From contig NZ_CCDG010000035.1 of NCBI RefSeq assembly GCF_000723885.1, forward strand, positions 62,001 to 126,000: DNA of 64,000 nucleotides. The letters are read 5' to 3'. The stretch is from Paenibacillus camerounensis (GTDB lineage Bacteria; Bacillota; Bacilli; Paenibacillales; Paenibacillaceae). This document shows positions 51,203-60,296 of the stretch, in pieces. The translations under genes were made by a program, and so were the position numbers. Each line of letters starts with the position of its first letter. Position 1 is the stretch's first letter. The notes beneath the pieces are model-generated. The model saw only the letters and a list, made by a program, of their open reading frames with translations, was not told where the DNA came from and did not search any database.

Positions 51203-51695
51203 AAAAGAACGAGTTGCCATCTATCCGGGGAGCTTTGATCCGGTAACGATGGGGCATATCGATATTATCCGGCGCGCTGCCAAACAGTTCGACAGGCTGA
51301 TTGTTACCGTGCTTAATAACCTCAGTAAAAAGCCGATGTTCAGCGTGGAAGAGCGCACTGAGCTGCTGCGGCAGGCAACGGCGGATCTTCCTAACGTGGA
51401 GATAGACAGCTTCAGGGATCTTCTGGTGAATTACCTCCGCCAAAAAAATGCCCAGGTTATTGTTCGCGGTATCCGTACGGTTACCGATTTTGAATATGAG
51501 CTGCAGACCGCTTCGATTAATCACAGCCTGGACCCTGAGGTGGAAACCATCTTCATGATGACCAATCCGAAATATTCGTACCTCAGTTCGAGTGTAGTGA
51601 AGGAGCTGGCGCATTTTGGCGGCAATGTATCGGAATTCGTTACTCCTGAAGTCGAGCAGGCAATGAAGCTTAAATTCAGCCAGCTGGACGCCTGA
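51186..51695 (+). CDS. coaD: phosphopantetheine adenylyltransferase
   Basis: This 169-residue enzyme transfers AMP to 4'-phosphopantetheine, the fourth step of coenzyme A synthesis. The nucleotidyltransferase motifs are YPGSFDPVTMGHIDII (the (H/T)xGH signature, here TMGH) near the N-terminus and a C-terminal SYLSSSVVKELA (the ISSTxIR-like loop). The ATG at 51186 has GAGGAGGG seven bases upstream. It overlaps rsmD by 17 bp and its last 20 bp overlap the convergent ylbJ. Coenzyme A made here feeds the acyl-carrier and fatty acid genes further right. Confidence 0.95.
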   Translation: MSLQIRKERVAIYPGSFDPVTMGHIDIIRRAAKQFDRLIVTVLNNLSKKPMFSVEERTELLRQATADLPNVEIDSFRDLLVNYLRQKNAQVIVRGIRTVTDFEYELQTASINHSLDPEVETIFMMTNPKYSYLSSSVVKELAHFGGNVSEFVTPEVEQAMKLKFSQLDA

Positions 51696-52902
51696 ACCAG
51701 GCTAAGAAACCGATCAATCCGGATAATACGGCCAAAAACAGCATTATAACGGCCTGTAAGCTAAGGAGCTGGGGCACCATGTTCCAGACTACAGGCAGAG
51801 CGGCTGCATCTGCTGAGCCTGACGGATCTATGCTGCTGATTGCCGGCAGGGAAGCAGCAACATGCCGCAGCGGCTGCCACATGATTAAGGTCAGGCCAAA
51901 AGCGTAGAAACCGTGCAGCAGCCTTCCGGCGGCAAACGGGAGAAAACGGGCCTTGGCCTGTTTCAGTGCGGTTAACGCCTGAAGCTGTCCGCAAATTCCG
52001 CTCCATCCCAGCAATGCAGAGAGCAGAGCAAGGCTGGTTACACCCATTGCGCCAAAAGAAAACGGCTCTGTAACCTGTGAAGTCACAGCACTGGCACCCA
52101 GATGGATCTCGAGGATACCGGCAGCCAAGGCTGGAGACAGATGCGGGAGCCGGACCGCAATAATGTTGATGACAACAGAGAACATAATCATATATCCCCC
52201 GATGACCATCAGGCTCTGCACTGCGGTTGACACGGATTCGCCCAGCAGCCTGCCGAAGCTGCGGCCGTCCTGTTCACGGGCTTCTGTTACGGCTTGCCGG
52301 ACTCTTGACGGGAGTGAGCCCGGCTTAGCCTGCTGAAGCTTTACGGGGCCGTTAGCCCGGCTGCCTGTGGCAGTGAACAAAACGGAAGTTAAGCCGGCGC
52401 CGAGTCCCGACAGCCAGTGAATGGCAAGCAGAATATACCCTGCGGACGGACTGTGCAGAAAAGCCGCCCCGACAACGATAATTATCGTGACCGGGCTAGC
52501 AAAATGGGCCAGTGAAGCGAGTCTTCCGGCATCCTTGTCCGAAATCCCGCCCTGCTTATGAAGCTGCTGTACGCCTCCGGCGCCTGCCGGAAATCCTGCT
52601 GTCATACCAAGGGCGAGTGTCCAGCCTGCGGCTCCGGGCAGCCGGAATACCCTTGTCATCAGCGGTCCCAGCAGCACGCCGAACCCGTGCACGAAGCCTG
52701 AGGCAGTCAGCATTTCCGAGAGGATCAGAAAAGGCAGCAGCGCCGGGAATATCAGTGTCCACCAGAGCTTGAGGCCCTGCAGCGAAGCCGCGAACGAGGA
52801 TTCAGGAGCAGCGATAATCGCCGCTGCCAGCAGAATGGCTGCTGCCCCGGACAGAAAAGGTGCGGAAGCTGAGGTCATTCTCCGTATTTTAACGTTATTC
52901 AT
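51676..52902 (-). CDS. ylbJ: sporulation integral membrane protein YlbJ
   Basis: This ~408-residue polytopic protein of the nucleoside-recognition (Gate) domain family has around eight to ten hydrophobic helices. It includes LKLWWTLIFPALLPFLILSE near the N-terminus and GFPAGAGGVQQLHKQGGISD, the conserved YlbJ loop. In B. subtilis YlbJ is made in the mother cell and supports spore cortex formation. It lies on the opposite strand to coaD and sepM, as in other Bacillales. The ATG at 52902 is eight bases after AGAGGTGA. Its end overlaps coaD by 20 bp. Confidence 0.9.
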   Translation of the reverse strand: MNNVKIRRMTSASAPFLSGAAAILLAAAIIAAPESSFAASLQGLKLWWTLIFPALLPFLILSEMLTASGFVHGFGVLLGPLMTRVFRLPGAAGWTLALGMTAGFPAGAGGVQQLHKQGGISDKDAGRLASLAHFASPVTIIIVVGAAFLHSPSAGYILLAIHWLSGLGAGLTSVLFTATGSRANGPVKLQQAKPGSLPSRVRQAVTEAREQDGRSFGRLLGESVSTAVQSLMVIGGYMIMFSVVINIIAVRLPHLSPALAAGILEIHLGASAVTSQVTEPFSFGAMGVTSLALLSALLGWSGICGQLQALTALKQAKARFLPFAAGRLLHGFYAFGLTLIMWQPLRHVAASLPAISSIDPSGSADAAALPVVWNMVPQLLSLQAVIMLFLAVLSGLIGFLAWFRRPAG

Positions 52903-53049
52903 TTTAAGCATCACCTCTTCATAGGTTAAGACAAGGCTTACGGGCTGTTATCAATTTATGCACAGCAGACAATCATCATGCCACAGCAGGAGAAAGCGCA
53001 GCAGTGGGCAGGCTGCCTGATCCGTTACAGAGCCCCAAGAAAGAAGGGA

Positions 53050-54105
53050 ATGTCATTGAGGCAACAGAAACGCCGGGTAGGATTCCGTACAATCGCCTAC
53101 CTGTTTACTTTTGTGGTCATACTCTATGTTACTGTTTTTATGAATACGCCTTATATTGTGTACCAGCCTGGCAGAGCCTCTGAGGTCGCGCCGATGATCA
53201 AGGTGGAGAACGCCGACAAGGATGAAAAAGGCACCTTCATGATGACAACGGTATCAGCCAGCTATGCTAATGTGGCCCTGCTGATTGCTTCTATTTTTAA
53301 TTCGAATAGTGAGGTTGTGCTGAAGGAGACACGGCTGGGTGATAAAACAGAGCAGGAATATGCGGCAGAGCAGGTCTACTATATGAACAGCTCACAGTCG
53401 TTCGCAGTTCAGGCTGCTTATCATGCGGCAGATATCCCTTATGAGGACGTTGTGGATTATCTCTATGTCTTCTCTGTTCCTGATACAAGCAATCCGGGGC
53501 AGTTCCGTCCGGGAGACCGGATTATTACGGTTGAGGGACAGCATATCCCCGATCCGCAGGCTTTGTCGGCGCTGCTGTCTTCCAGAAAGATCGGCGACCG
53601 TGTAGAGGCTGTTCTACAGCGCGGAGGTAAGGAGATCAAGGAAGAAGTCACCCTGGTTGAGGTGAAAAATGCTGATAACGGTGCGGTTAAGCCGGGGTTC
53701 GGGGTTGTCATAGGGGCGGTCCAGAAGGTGGAGCCCAAGGTTGCCGGCAAAGCAGTCAGCTTTACTGACACGGATGTCGGCGGGCCGTCAGCCGGGCTGA
53801 TGTTCACGATGGAGATCTATAACCAGCTGACCCCGGGGGATCTGACTGCAGGTCACCGGATAGCCGGTACGGGAACCATTACTGCAGAGGGTACCGTTGG
53901 TGCGATTGGCGGAGTGAAACATAAAATTGTTGCTGCAGACCGCGAGGGGGCAGAGGTGTTTTTTGTTCCCGTCAAAAACTATGACGAAGCCAAAGCAAAG
54001 GCAGACCAGATAGGCACCGCCATGAAGCTGGTGCCTGTGTCAACGCTGGATGAGGCGCTGGAGTATATGGAGAAGCTGCCGGCTACAGCATCACCGGCGG
54101 CATGA
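53050..54105 (+). CDS. sepM: SepM/YlbL-family PDZ-Lon membrane protease
   Basis: This ~351-residue membrane-anchored serine protease has an N-terminal transmembrane helix (about 12-30), then an extracellular region. A PDZ domain (about 135-205: FRPGDRIITVEGQHIPDPQ) and a Lon-type peptidase domain follow. The catalytic Ser is in GGPSAGLMFT and the Lys in GGVKHKIVAA, the Lon dyad. The start at 53050 (MSLRQQKRR) is just before the helix; an ATG at 52978 with 24 more residues is the alternative. Homologs are YlbL of B. subtilis and SepM of streptococci, which processes a competence peptide. It overlaps convergent tmcAL by 23 bp. Confidence 0.92.
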   Translation: MSLRQQKRRVGFRTIAYLFTFVVILYVTVFMNTPYIVYQPGRASEVAPMIKVENADKDEKGTFMMTTVSASYANVALLIASIFNSNSEVVLKETRLGDKTEQEYAAEQVYYMNSSQSFAVQAAYHAADIPYEDVVDYLYVFSVPDTSNPGQFRPGDRIITVEGQHIPDPQALSALLSSRKIGDRVEAVLQRGGKEIKEEVTLVEVKNADNGAVKPGFGVVIGAVQKVEPKVAGKAVSFTDTDVGGPSAGLMFTMEIYNQLTPGDLTAGHRIAGTGTITAEGTVGAIGGVKHKIVAADREGAEVFFVPVKNYDEAKAKADQIGTAMKLVPVSTLDEALEYMEKLPATASPAA

Positions 54106-55321
54106 GATAGTCAGCATAGAGATCCTTGTTCTGCGGGGCTGTGAAGGCGCCGGCATATGCGGCAGCAGCCCGGAGATCACGCTCAAGTCCGGGATGGCTG
54201 AACTGTGCCGGGGAGAGGACCACAGGCCATGCAGCAGTCTGCTTCATCTGCTTCAGCAGCCTGCGTCCGCTCTCACGGAAGCCGAGCACCCGGATGTAAC
54301 CGGGTCCTTGGGCTAACGCAGACGGGGCCAGCTCTGCTTTGCTGTGATTCAGTAAGGTGTGCACAAGCAGGCGCTGCAGGCGGGTATGCGTGTAGCGCTT
54401 GCTTTTTAGTGCTCCCAGGAGTCCGCTGACAGTGAACTGTCCCAGCTGCGGAAGCACCTTGAGCAGCCGGTTCTCCAGCCCTTCATTCATGTCCTGGAGC
54501 AGCCGCAGCTCGTCCGGTGTCCGGGTAACAAGGACGTGACGCAGCTGGCTGCTGAAGTCCTCCAGACTTACCGGACCCCTGCCTGCCGCATGCTCCCGTT
54601 CCAGAATGGATATGCTATATTCCGGCATGTATGCCGCCGGAGAACCGCCCTCCTGCAGCAGCCGGCGGATTGCCGTCGCGCTGGCAATGGACGACCCGCG
54701 CTGCAGCGGGTCGTGGAACCCCGCGCCGGTGCGCGGCACGGTGAGGGGCCTGATGTCGCTGCCGAGCCGGCGCAGCGCGATCAGGTAGTGCAGGCCGAGG
54801 CTGTTGTTGGGCTGCCGCAGCAGCGCCTCGGCCTTTAGGGGACTCCCCGGTCCGCCGGGAGTCCCGGACCAGACGGCCGCCGCAGCAGCGCTGAAGGCGG
54901 CCGGAAAGCTCGCTCCGAGCGCCAGGCGGCGGCGGAGCTCATCCTGCAGCTCGCTGCTCTCATCGGCCAGGAACTCCGCCAGTCCGAGCAGCCCGCCAAG
55001 ACTGCCGGCTTCGGAGCCGAAGCACAGGCTGTCCGCTACTCCGGTTGCTTCCAGCAGGGAAACCGCTCCGAAGGCGAACCATTCCGCCGGCTGCAGCGCA
55101 TAGCCGGCGGGCAGCTCAAGCACAAGATCGGCGCCCATATGCAGCGCCATTTCCGTACGGGCCTGCTTGCTCACCGCCGCCGGCTCGCCGCGCTGGGTGA
55201 ACGGGCCGCTCATCACGACGATGCAGGTGTCCGCACCGGACAGTCTTTTGGCCTCATTAAAATGATGGACATGGCCGTTATGCAAAGGATTATATTCAGC
55301 GATTATGCCGACTGTAGTCAC
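54083..55321 (-). CDS. tmcAL: tRNA(Met) cytidine acetate ligase
   Basis: This ~412-residue enzyme acetylates the wobble cytidine of elongator tRNA-Met using acetate and ATP (formerly YlbM). The nucleotidyltransferase-like signature TVGIIAEYNPLHNGHVHH, a HxGH motif, is at the N-terminus, and RGEPAAVSKQ follows. A GTG at 55321 is the likely start: it is just before the signature with GGAGTGA upstream, whereas the open frame runs 54 codons further without conservation. The middle (about 54,700-55,100) is strikingly GC-rich compared with neighbouring genes. It overlaps sepM by 23 bp at the end. Confidence 0.92.
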   Translation of the reverse strand: MTTVGIIAEYNPLHNGHVHHFNEAKRLSGADTCIVVMSGPFTQRGEPAAVSKQARTEMALHMGADLVLELPAGYALQPAEWFAFGAVSLLEATGVADSLCFGSEAGSLGGLLGLAEFLADESSELQDELRRRLALGASFPAAFSAAAAAVWSGTPGGPGSPLKAEALLRQPNNSLGLHYLIALRRLGSDIRPLTVPRTGAGFHDPLQRGSSIASATAIRRLLQEGGSPAAYMPEYSISILEREHAAGRGPVSLEDFSSQLRHVLVTRTPDELRLLQDMNEGLENRLLKVLPQLGQFTVSGLLGALKSKRYTHTRLQRLLVHTLLNHSKAELAPSALAQGPGYIRVLGFRESGRRLLKQMKQTAAWPVVLSPAQFSHPGLERDLRAAAAYAGAFTAPQNKDLYADYLMPPVML

Positions 55322-55471
55322 TGCTCGTGTCACTCCAAATCGTATTTGATATATTGGGCTAATAGTTATATCATAAGTTGTCCCGGTTATCGAAACAATA
55401 TAAAGGAATAATGGTTGACAAACTTCGGTAATTCTAGGTATAATAATTTTTGTTTGTTTGGAGTGATGAAT

Positions 55472-55993
55472 ATGAAGATTCACTTTCGCAAATTGGCAAA
55501 TGCCGACGAGCCTCTGCTAATCCATGAAACACTGGATATCAGCGAGCTTGTCAAAGGGCGGAAGGATATACTTTCTGTTGCACCGCTTACAGTGAACCTT
55601 AAAGCGCTGCCCGCGGGAACCGATAGTGTGAACGTGGTGGGAACATTGGAAGGGAATGTGGACATGTTATGTGCACGTTGCCTCAGCGAGGTTAACAGCA
55701 AATTGAACATTCCTTTTGCTGAGACTTTCAAATGGCTTAAGCAGCCGCTTCTTCCTGAAGACGAAGATGACGAACTCATCTACGCCCCGGACGAGATTGT
55801 GGATCTTGTTCCTTATGCGGAAGAAAACTTCGTACTGCACTTACCGGATTCGGTATTGTGCAAGGCAGACTGTCTTGGTCTTTGTCAGACATGTGGACAA
55901 AATTTGAACGAAGGCACCTGCAGTTGCGACAACACAGTAGTCGATCCCCGGCTTGCTGCGTTGAAAGGATTCTTTACCAAGCAAGATGATTAA
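55472..55993 (+). CDS. ylbN: YceD/DUF177 family protein
   Basis: This 173-residue protein begins [15 protein letters not shown] and contains the CARCL (C-x-x-C) centre, an acidic stretch [20 protein letters not shown], the family signature [17 protein letters not shown], and a second CxxC pair ([15 protein letters not shown]) that could bind zinc. YceD proteins are linked genetically to rRNA metabolism and nearly always precede rpmF, as here, 53 bp away. The ATG at 55472 is eight bases after GGAG. The ORF above it lacks an RBS. Confidence 0.9.
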   Translation: MKIHFRKLANADEPLLIHETLDISELVKGRKDILSVAPLTVNLKALPAGTDSVNVVGTLEGNVDMLCARCLSEVNSKLNIPFAETFKWLKQPLLPEDEDDELIYAPDEIVDLVPYAEENFVLHLPDSVLCKADCLGLCQTCGQNLNEGTCSCDNTVVDPRLAALKGFFTKQDD

Positions 55994-56046
55994 GAACAAA
56001 TCCCGGGTTACACCGGGTCAACAACAAATTCCGGAGGTTGATAATC

Positions 56047-56220
56047 ATGGCAGTACCACAACGCAGAACGTCTAAGACCCGCCGCGACAAACGTCGCACC
56101 CACTTCAAATTGGCAGTACCGGGTATGGTGAAATGTGAACAATGCGGAGAGCTGAAACTGGCTCACCACGTATGCAAAGTTTGCGGAACTTACAAAGCTA
56201 GAGAAATCATCAAACAATAG
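56047..56220 (+). CDS. rpmF: 50S ribosomal protein L32, zinc-binding form
   Basis: This 57-residue ribosomal protein begins [20 protein letters not shown] and contains two CxxC pairs (KCEQCG and VCKVCG), so it is the zinc-binding (C+) version. The RBS is CCGGAGG nine bases upstream of the ATG. It follows ylbN and ends before a T-tailed terminator, so ylbN-rpmF form one transcription unit. No second C- copy is seen in the window. Confidence 0.97.
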   Translation: MAVPQRRTSKTRRDKRRTHFKLAVPGMVKCEQCGELKLAHHVCKVCGTYKAREIIKQ

Positions 56221-56233
56221 TTTGTGATAAGAG

Positions 56234-56270
56234 ATAGCACTTCATCTTAGGGTGGGGTGCTATTTTTTTG
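56234..56270 (+). terminator. terminator after rpmF
   Basis: ATAGCAC (56234-56240) pairs with GTGCTAT (56257-56263), extended by TTTTTTT, 14 bp after the L32 stop. Confidence 0.9.
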
Positions 56271-56450
56271 TGGCCAAAACTGCACGCGCCTGTTAACCGT
56301 CAAGGCCGAATTATCATTCGTGCCTGCTGTTAGTGCAATTTCCTGTGTGAACGGAATTAGTGTAAATTAGACTATACTTGGATTAAAAGAAGCAAACACT
56401 GCCTGAGCGTACAAGCTTGTTGACGTAACTTTCATGTCAATGCTTTATTT
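56271..56450. other. intergenic region upstream of fapR, no gene
   Basis: About 180 bp without a supported ORF. The fapR promoter and FapR box begin at 56451, and a ~200-nt untranslated leader with a GC-rich hairpin (GCGGCC-TTCC-GCGGCCG area at 56530) follows before the fapR start codon. Confidence 0.5.
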
Positions 56451-56494
56451 TTGACGGCTGATGCATTATACTACATATTAGTACCTGGTTCTAA
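56451..56494 (+). promoter_or_regulatory. fapR promoter with FapR operator
   Basis: TTGACG (56451-56456) and CATATT (56474-56479) are 17 bp apart. TTAGTACCTGGTTCTAA (56478-56494) matches the FapR operator consensus TTAGTACCTgnTACTAA closely and overlaps the -10. FapR bound here would repress its own fatty acid operon until malonyl-CoA rises. It is the only clear FapR box seen in this region. Confidence 0.87.
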
Positions 56495-56681
56495 AATGAA
56501 ATTTTAACCATACAAGTTATGATGACAGCGGCCTTCCGCGGCCGGATGCTTTGATCAGATATAAGAATACTACAGGCATTTTGCCAAATATCACTTATAT
56601 TAACTGTTGGAGCGGTAACCCGGCTATTGTGCAGGGCTCAGCCGCTTCACACCCGGAGCATATGCCAGGAGGTGAGCCGCC

Positions 56682-57251
56682 ATAGAGCGGATGTCCAAGA
56701 AAGAGCGCCAGCAGAAGCTGCTTCAGACTATAGACGGCAACCCTTTTGTGACCGACCGGGAGCTGACCCGGCAGCTAAAGGTCAGCATCCAGACCATCCG
56801 GCTGGACAGGCTGGAGCTGGGAATCCCTGAGCTCCGTGAACGGATGAAGCTGATGGCGGAGCATTCCTACGATCAGGTCCGCTCATTGCCGCCAGATGAA
56901 ATCGTTGGTGACATTGTCGATCTGCAGCTGGATAAGAGCGGTATTTCCATATTTGAAATCCGTGAGGAGCATGTCTTCTCCCGGAACGGAATTGCACGCG
57001 GCCATTATGTGTTCGCCCAGGCCAATTCGCTGGCGGTTGCCGTTATCAATGACGAGATTGCCCTGACGGCGTCTGCTGATATCCGTTTTGTGCGGATGGT
57101 GCGGCTCGGAGAGAAATGTATTGCCAAAGCGCAGGTGCGTTCACTTGCCGGCCGGGGCGGAAAGGCCGAAGTGGACGTGTTTACATATGTCGTGGAAGAA
57201 TTAGTGTTCCAGGGACATTTCGTAGTGTACCGCTCTGCAGTTGAAGAATAA
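56682..57251 (+). CDS. fapR: transcription factor FapR, probable ATA start
   Basis: This repressor of fatty acid and phospholipid genes releases DNA when bound to malonyl-CoA. An N-terminal HTH (DRELTRQLKVSIQTIRLDRLELGIPELRERM) precedes a hotdog-fold effector domain whose motif NGIARGHYVFAQANSLAVA is conserved. A perfect AGGAGGTGA (56667-56675) lies six bases before ATA at 56682, while the ATG at 56691 is 18 bases away from AGGAGG. The translation from ATA (ERMSKKERQQ) matches the usual N-terminus, so ATA is preferred; the ATG start is the cautious alternative. It is the first gene of the operon after its operator. Confidence 0.9.
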   Translation: MERMSKKERQQKLLQTIDGNPFVTDRELTRQLKVSIQTIRLDRLELGIPELRERMKLMAEHSYDQVRSLPPDEIVGDIVDLQLDKSGISIFEIREEHVFSRNGIARGHYVFAQANSLAVAVINDEIALTASADIRFVRMVRLGEKCIAKAQVRSLAGRGGKAEVDVFTYVVEELVFQGHFVVYRSAVEE

Positions 57252-57270
57252 GGCGAAGGGGGAAACGGCA

Positions 57271-58260
57271 ATGCTGATCGCCATTGATGCGATGGGCGGA
57301 GATAATGCACCTGAATGTAATGTGGAAGGTGCGTTAGCTGCGGCCGCAGAATGGAGCGATACCCAGCTGGTACTGGTCGGCGACGAAGCCAGACTCGCAC
57401 CGCTGCTAAAGAATAGGCCGTCTAACCTGACGGTGCGTCATGCGGGCGAGGTTATCAGCTCCGATGAGGAGCCTGTGAAGGCGGTCCGCCGCAAAAAGGA
57501 TTCATCGATGGTTGTGGCCGGACGGATGGTACGTGAAGGCGAAGCAGATGCCATGATTTCTTCGGGAAATACGGGGGCCCTGATGACTACCGGGCTGCTG
57601 GTTGTGGGAAGAATGAACGGTATTGAACGTCCCGCGCTCGCCCCGATGATTCCGACCCTGGATGATGTCGGCGTGCTGGCTCTGGACCTTGGTGCGAACA
57701 TGGATGCAAAGCCGCAGCATCTGGCGCAGTACGCGCTGATGGGCAGCATCTACCGCAGCAAGGTGCACGGGATTGCGAAGCCCCGGGTAGGTCTTTTGAA
57801 TGTCGGAACAGAACCCGGTAAAGGCAATGAGCTGACCAAGGAAGCATATCCGCTGCTGGAAGCACAGCCGGGCATTCATTTTGTCGGCAATGTGGAAGCA
57901 CGCGATGTGCTCACAGGAGCCTGTGATGTTCTCGTCTGCGACGGCTTTGCCGGAAATATTCTGCTTAAGACGCTGGAGGGAACGGCAGGCGCAATGTTCT
58001 CTCTGCTTAAGGAGCAGTTCAGCAAGTCTCTAAAAACCAAGCTCGGTGCAGCAATCCTGATGCCTGAGCTGAGAAGCCTCAAGGGTAAAATGGATTATAA
58101 AGAGCATGGCGGCGCACCGCTGCTGGGCCTCAGCGGCCTGGTAGTAAAGGGCCACGGCTCATCGGACGGCAATGCGGTCAAGAATGCGGTCAGACAGGCG
58201 CGGATCGCACTGCAGGCAGGGCTTGTGCCCGGCATATCCAAGGAAATTAGCGGGAAGTGA
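57271..58260 (+). CDS. plsX: phosphate acyltransferase PlsX
   Basis: This 329-residue peripheral enzyme converts acyl-ACP to acyl-phosphate, the donor for the first step of phospholipid synthesis by PlsY. It starts MLIAIDAMGGDNAPECNVEG, the family signature, and contains SGNTGALM and DGFAGNILLKTLEG. The ATG at 57271 is eight bases after GAAGGGGG; the upstream TTG at 57241 overlaps fapR and lacks conservation. It follows fapR by 19 bp. Together with fapR it heads the operon as in B. subtilis. Confidence 0.95.
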   Translation: MLIAIDAMGGDNAPECNVEGALAAAAEWSDTQLVLVGDEARLAPLLKNRPSNLTVRHAGEVISSDEEPVKAVRRKKDSSMVVAGRMVREGEADAMISSGNTGALMTTGLLVVGRMNGIERPALAPMIPTLDDVGVLALDLGANMDAKPQHLAQYALMGSIYRSKVHGIAKPRVGLLNVGTEPGKGNELTKEAYPLLEAQPGIHFVGNVEARDVLTGACDVLVCDGFAGNILLKTLEGTAGAMFSLLKEQFSKSLKTKLGAAILMPELRSLKGKMDYKEHGGAPLLGLSGLVVKGHGSSDGNAVKNAVRQARIALQAGLVPGISKEISGK

Positions 58261-58268
58261 GTGACGAA

Positions 58269-59258
58269 ATGAATCAGATGCGTTCGGTAGGGGTTATCGG
58301 TACAGGGAAATATGTGCCTGAGAAAATATTGACTAACAGCGATCTTGAAAAGATCGTAGAAACCAATGATGAATGGATTGTCAGCCGTACAGGCATCCGT
58401 GAGCGGCATATTGCGGCACCGCATGAGGCGACCTCGGACCTGGCTTATGAGGCTGCACTGAAGGCGCTGGCATCCGCCGGGATGAAGGCAGAGGATCTTG
58501 ACCTCATTATTGTTGCGACCATAACACCTGACACCTCGTTCCCTTCCACTGCCTGCATCCTGCAGGATAAGCTGGGAGCAAAAGGTGCAGCGGCGTTTGA
58601 CTTGTCGGCTGCATGCTCGGGTTTTGTCTACAGTCTGGCAACAGCAACAAGCTTCATCAAGACAGGAATGTATAATAATGCGCTTGTTATCGGGGCGGAT
58701 ACGCTTTCCCGCATTACCGACTACACAGACCGTAATACCTGTGTGTTGTTCGGAGACGGGGCTGGCGCCGTAATTATAGGTGAGGTTCCGGAAGGACGCG
58801 GATTCCAGTCGTTTGACCTGGGCGCAGAAGGGGCGGGCGGAAGCCTGCTGAAGCTGGAAGCAGGGGGCTCGCGCCTGCCGGCCTCTAACCAGACGATTGA
58901 AGACAAGAAGCATTATATTTACATGAACGGCCGTGAGGTATTCAAATTTGCAGTACGGGTGATGGGTACAGCTACAGAACGCGTGCTCACCAAAGCAGGA
59001 CTGACTAAGGAAAATATTGATCTGTTTGTACCGCATCAGGCGAACATCCGGATCATTCAGTCAGCCATGCAGCGTCTTGATCTGCCCGAAGAAAAATGCG
59101 TGATTAATGTAGACCGTTACGCTAATACTTCCGCAGCTTCTATACCGCTCGCGCTGGTGGAAGCGGCAGAGGAAGGTCGGATGAAGGAAGGCGACACGGT
59201 ACTTATGGTCGGCTTTGGCGGCGGACTTACCTGGGGCGCTTCCGTATTGATCTGGTAA
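58269..59258 (+). CDS. fabH: 3-oxoacyl-ACP synthase III
   Basis: This ~329-residue condensing enzyme starts fatty acid synthesis by joining acyl-CoA to malonyl-ACP. In branched-chain producers it prefers branched primers. The Cys-His-Asn triad is visible: Cys in SAACSGFVYSLATA, His in VPHQANIRII and Asn in RYANTSAASIP. The start MNQMRSVGVIGTGKYVPEK at 58269 fits the family; GTG at 58257, overlapping the plsX stop, is also possible. fabH follows plsX here, a difference from the B. subtilis fapR-plsX-fabD order. Confidence 0.95.
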   Translation: MNQMRSVGVIGTGKYVPEKILTNSDLEKIVETNDEWIVSRTGIRERHIAAPHEATSDLAYEAALKALASAGMKAEDLDLIIVATITPDTSFPSTACILQDKLGAKGAAAFDLSAACSGFVYSLATATSFIKTGMYNNALVIGADTLSRITDYTDRNTCVLFGDGAGAVIIGEVPEGRGFQSFDLGAEGAGGSLLKLEAGGSRLPASNQTIEDKKHYIYMNGREVFKFAVRVMGTATERVLTKAGLTKENIDLFVPHQANIRIIQSAMQRLDLPEEKCVINVDRYANTSAASIPLALVEAAEEGRMKEGDTVLMVGFGGGLTWGASVLIW

Positions 59259-59327
59259 ACGAATAATGAATCCTGTGTATCAGTTGGCTGATCCGCTTAT
59301 ACACAGGTACTTGAAGGAGTTTCTACA

Positions 59328-60251
59328 ATGGGTAAAATTGCATTTGTCTTTCCCGGACAGGGTGCGCAGGCTGTCGGGATGGGTAAGGATATTTATGACG
59401 CAGTGCCGCAGAGCCGTGCGGTGTTTGAACAAGGTAATAAGGCACTCGGATTTGACCTGAGCCACCTTGTGTTCGAAGGACCTGACAGCGAGCTTAAGCA
59501 GACGGTGAACACCCAGCCTGCACTTCTAACAACTAGTGTGGCCTATCTTGCAGCGCTTAGCGATAGAAACATCAAGCCTGATTTTGTTGCCGGTCATAGT
59601 CTGGGTGAGTACAGCGCGCTTGTAGCCGCAGGCGTACTTTCCTATGAGGATGCTGTGCAGCTGGTACGGCTGCGCGGACGCTTCATGGAAGAAGCGGTGC
59701 CGGGCGGACAAGGCGCAATGGCTGCTGTGCTGGGTGCAGAGCGCGGGGCACTTGCTGAATTGTGCCGCAGTATCTCTGAAAAAGGCAATGTAGTAGAACT
59801 TGCTAACGTCAACTGCCCCGGCCAGATTGTAGTCTCCGGCTCACAGACTGGTGTTGCAGCTGTAGTGGAGCGGGTTAAGGAAGCCGGCGGCAAACGGGCA
59901 ATTCCGCTGGAGGTCAGCGGACCGTTTCATTCGTCAATGATGAAAGCAGCTGCTGAGCGCCTGTCCGCAGAGCTTGCGCGTGTAACCTTTAATGCTCCGG
60001 CTGTGCCGGTGATTGTTAATGTCACTGCCCAGCCGGTAAGTAATCCGGAAGAAATCCGGGAGCTGCTGGTGCAGCAGGTATATACACCTGTACTCTGGCA
60101 GGACAGCGTGGAATGGCTGATTGCAGCTGGTGTAGATACCTTTATTGAGATTGGCTCCGGCAGCGTATTGGCCGGGCTGATCCGCAAAATCGACAAAACG
60201 GTCAAGGTTGTCGGTATTAACAGTCTGGAAAGCGTTCAGGCTGAGCTGTAG
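59328..60251 (+). CDS. fabD: malonyl-CoA:ACP transacylase
   Basis: This 307-residue enzyme loads malonyl groups onto acyl carrier protein. It begins MGKIAFVFPGQGAQAVGMG, has the catalytic Ser in GHSLGEYSALVAAG (about residue 92) and the catalytic His in SGPFHSSMM (about 203). A GQIVVSG segment is also typical. The ATG follows TTGAAGGAG. It lies 69 bp after fabH in the same operon. Confidence 0.97.
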   Translation: MGKIAFVFPGQGAQAVGMGKDIYDAVPQSRAVFEQGNKALGFDLSHLVFEGPDSELKQTVNTQPALLTTSVAYLAALSDRNIKPDFVAGHSLGEYSALVAAGVLSYEDAVQLVRLRGRFMEEAVPGGQGAMAAVLGAERGALAELCRSISEKGNVVELANVNCPGQIVVSGSQTGVAAVVERVKEAGGKRAIPLEVSGPFHSSMMKAAAERLSAELARVTFNAPAVPVIVNVTAQPVSNPEEIRELLVQQVYTPVLWQDSVEWLIAAGVDTFIEIGSGSVLAGLIRKIDKTVKVVGINSLESVQAEL

Positions 60252-60296
60252 CTGCCTGGACATATTACCGGTCATATGATGGAAAGGGGATATACA

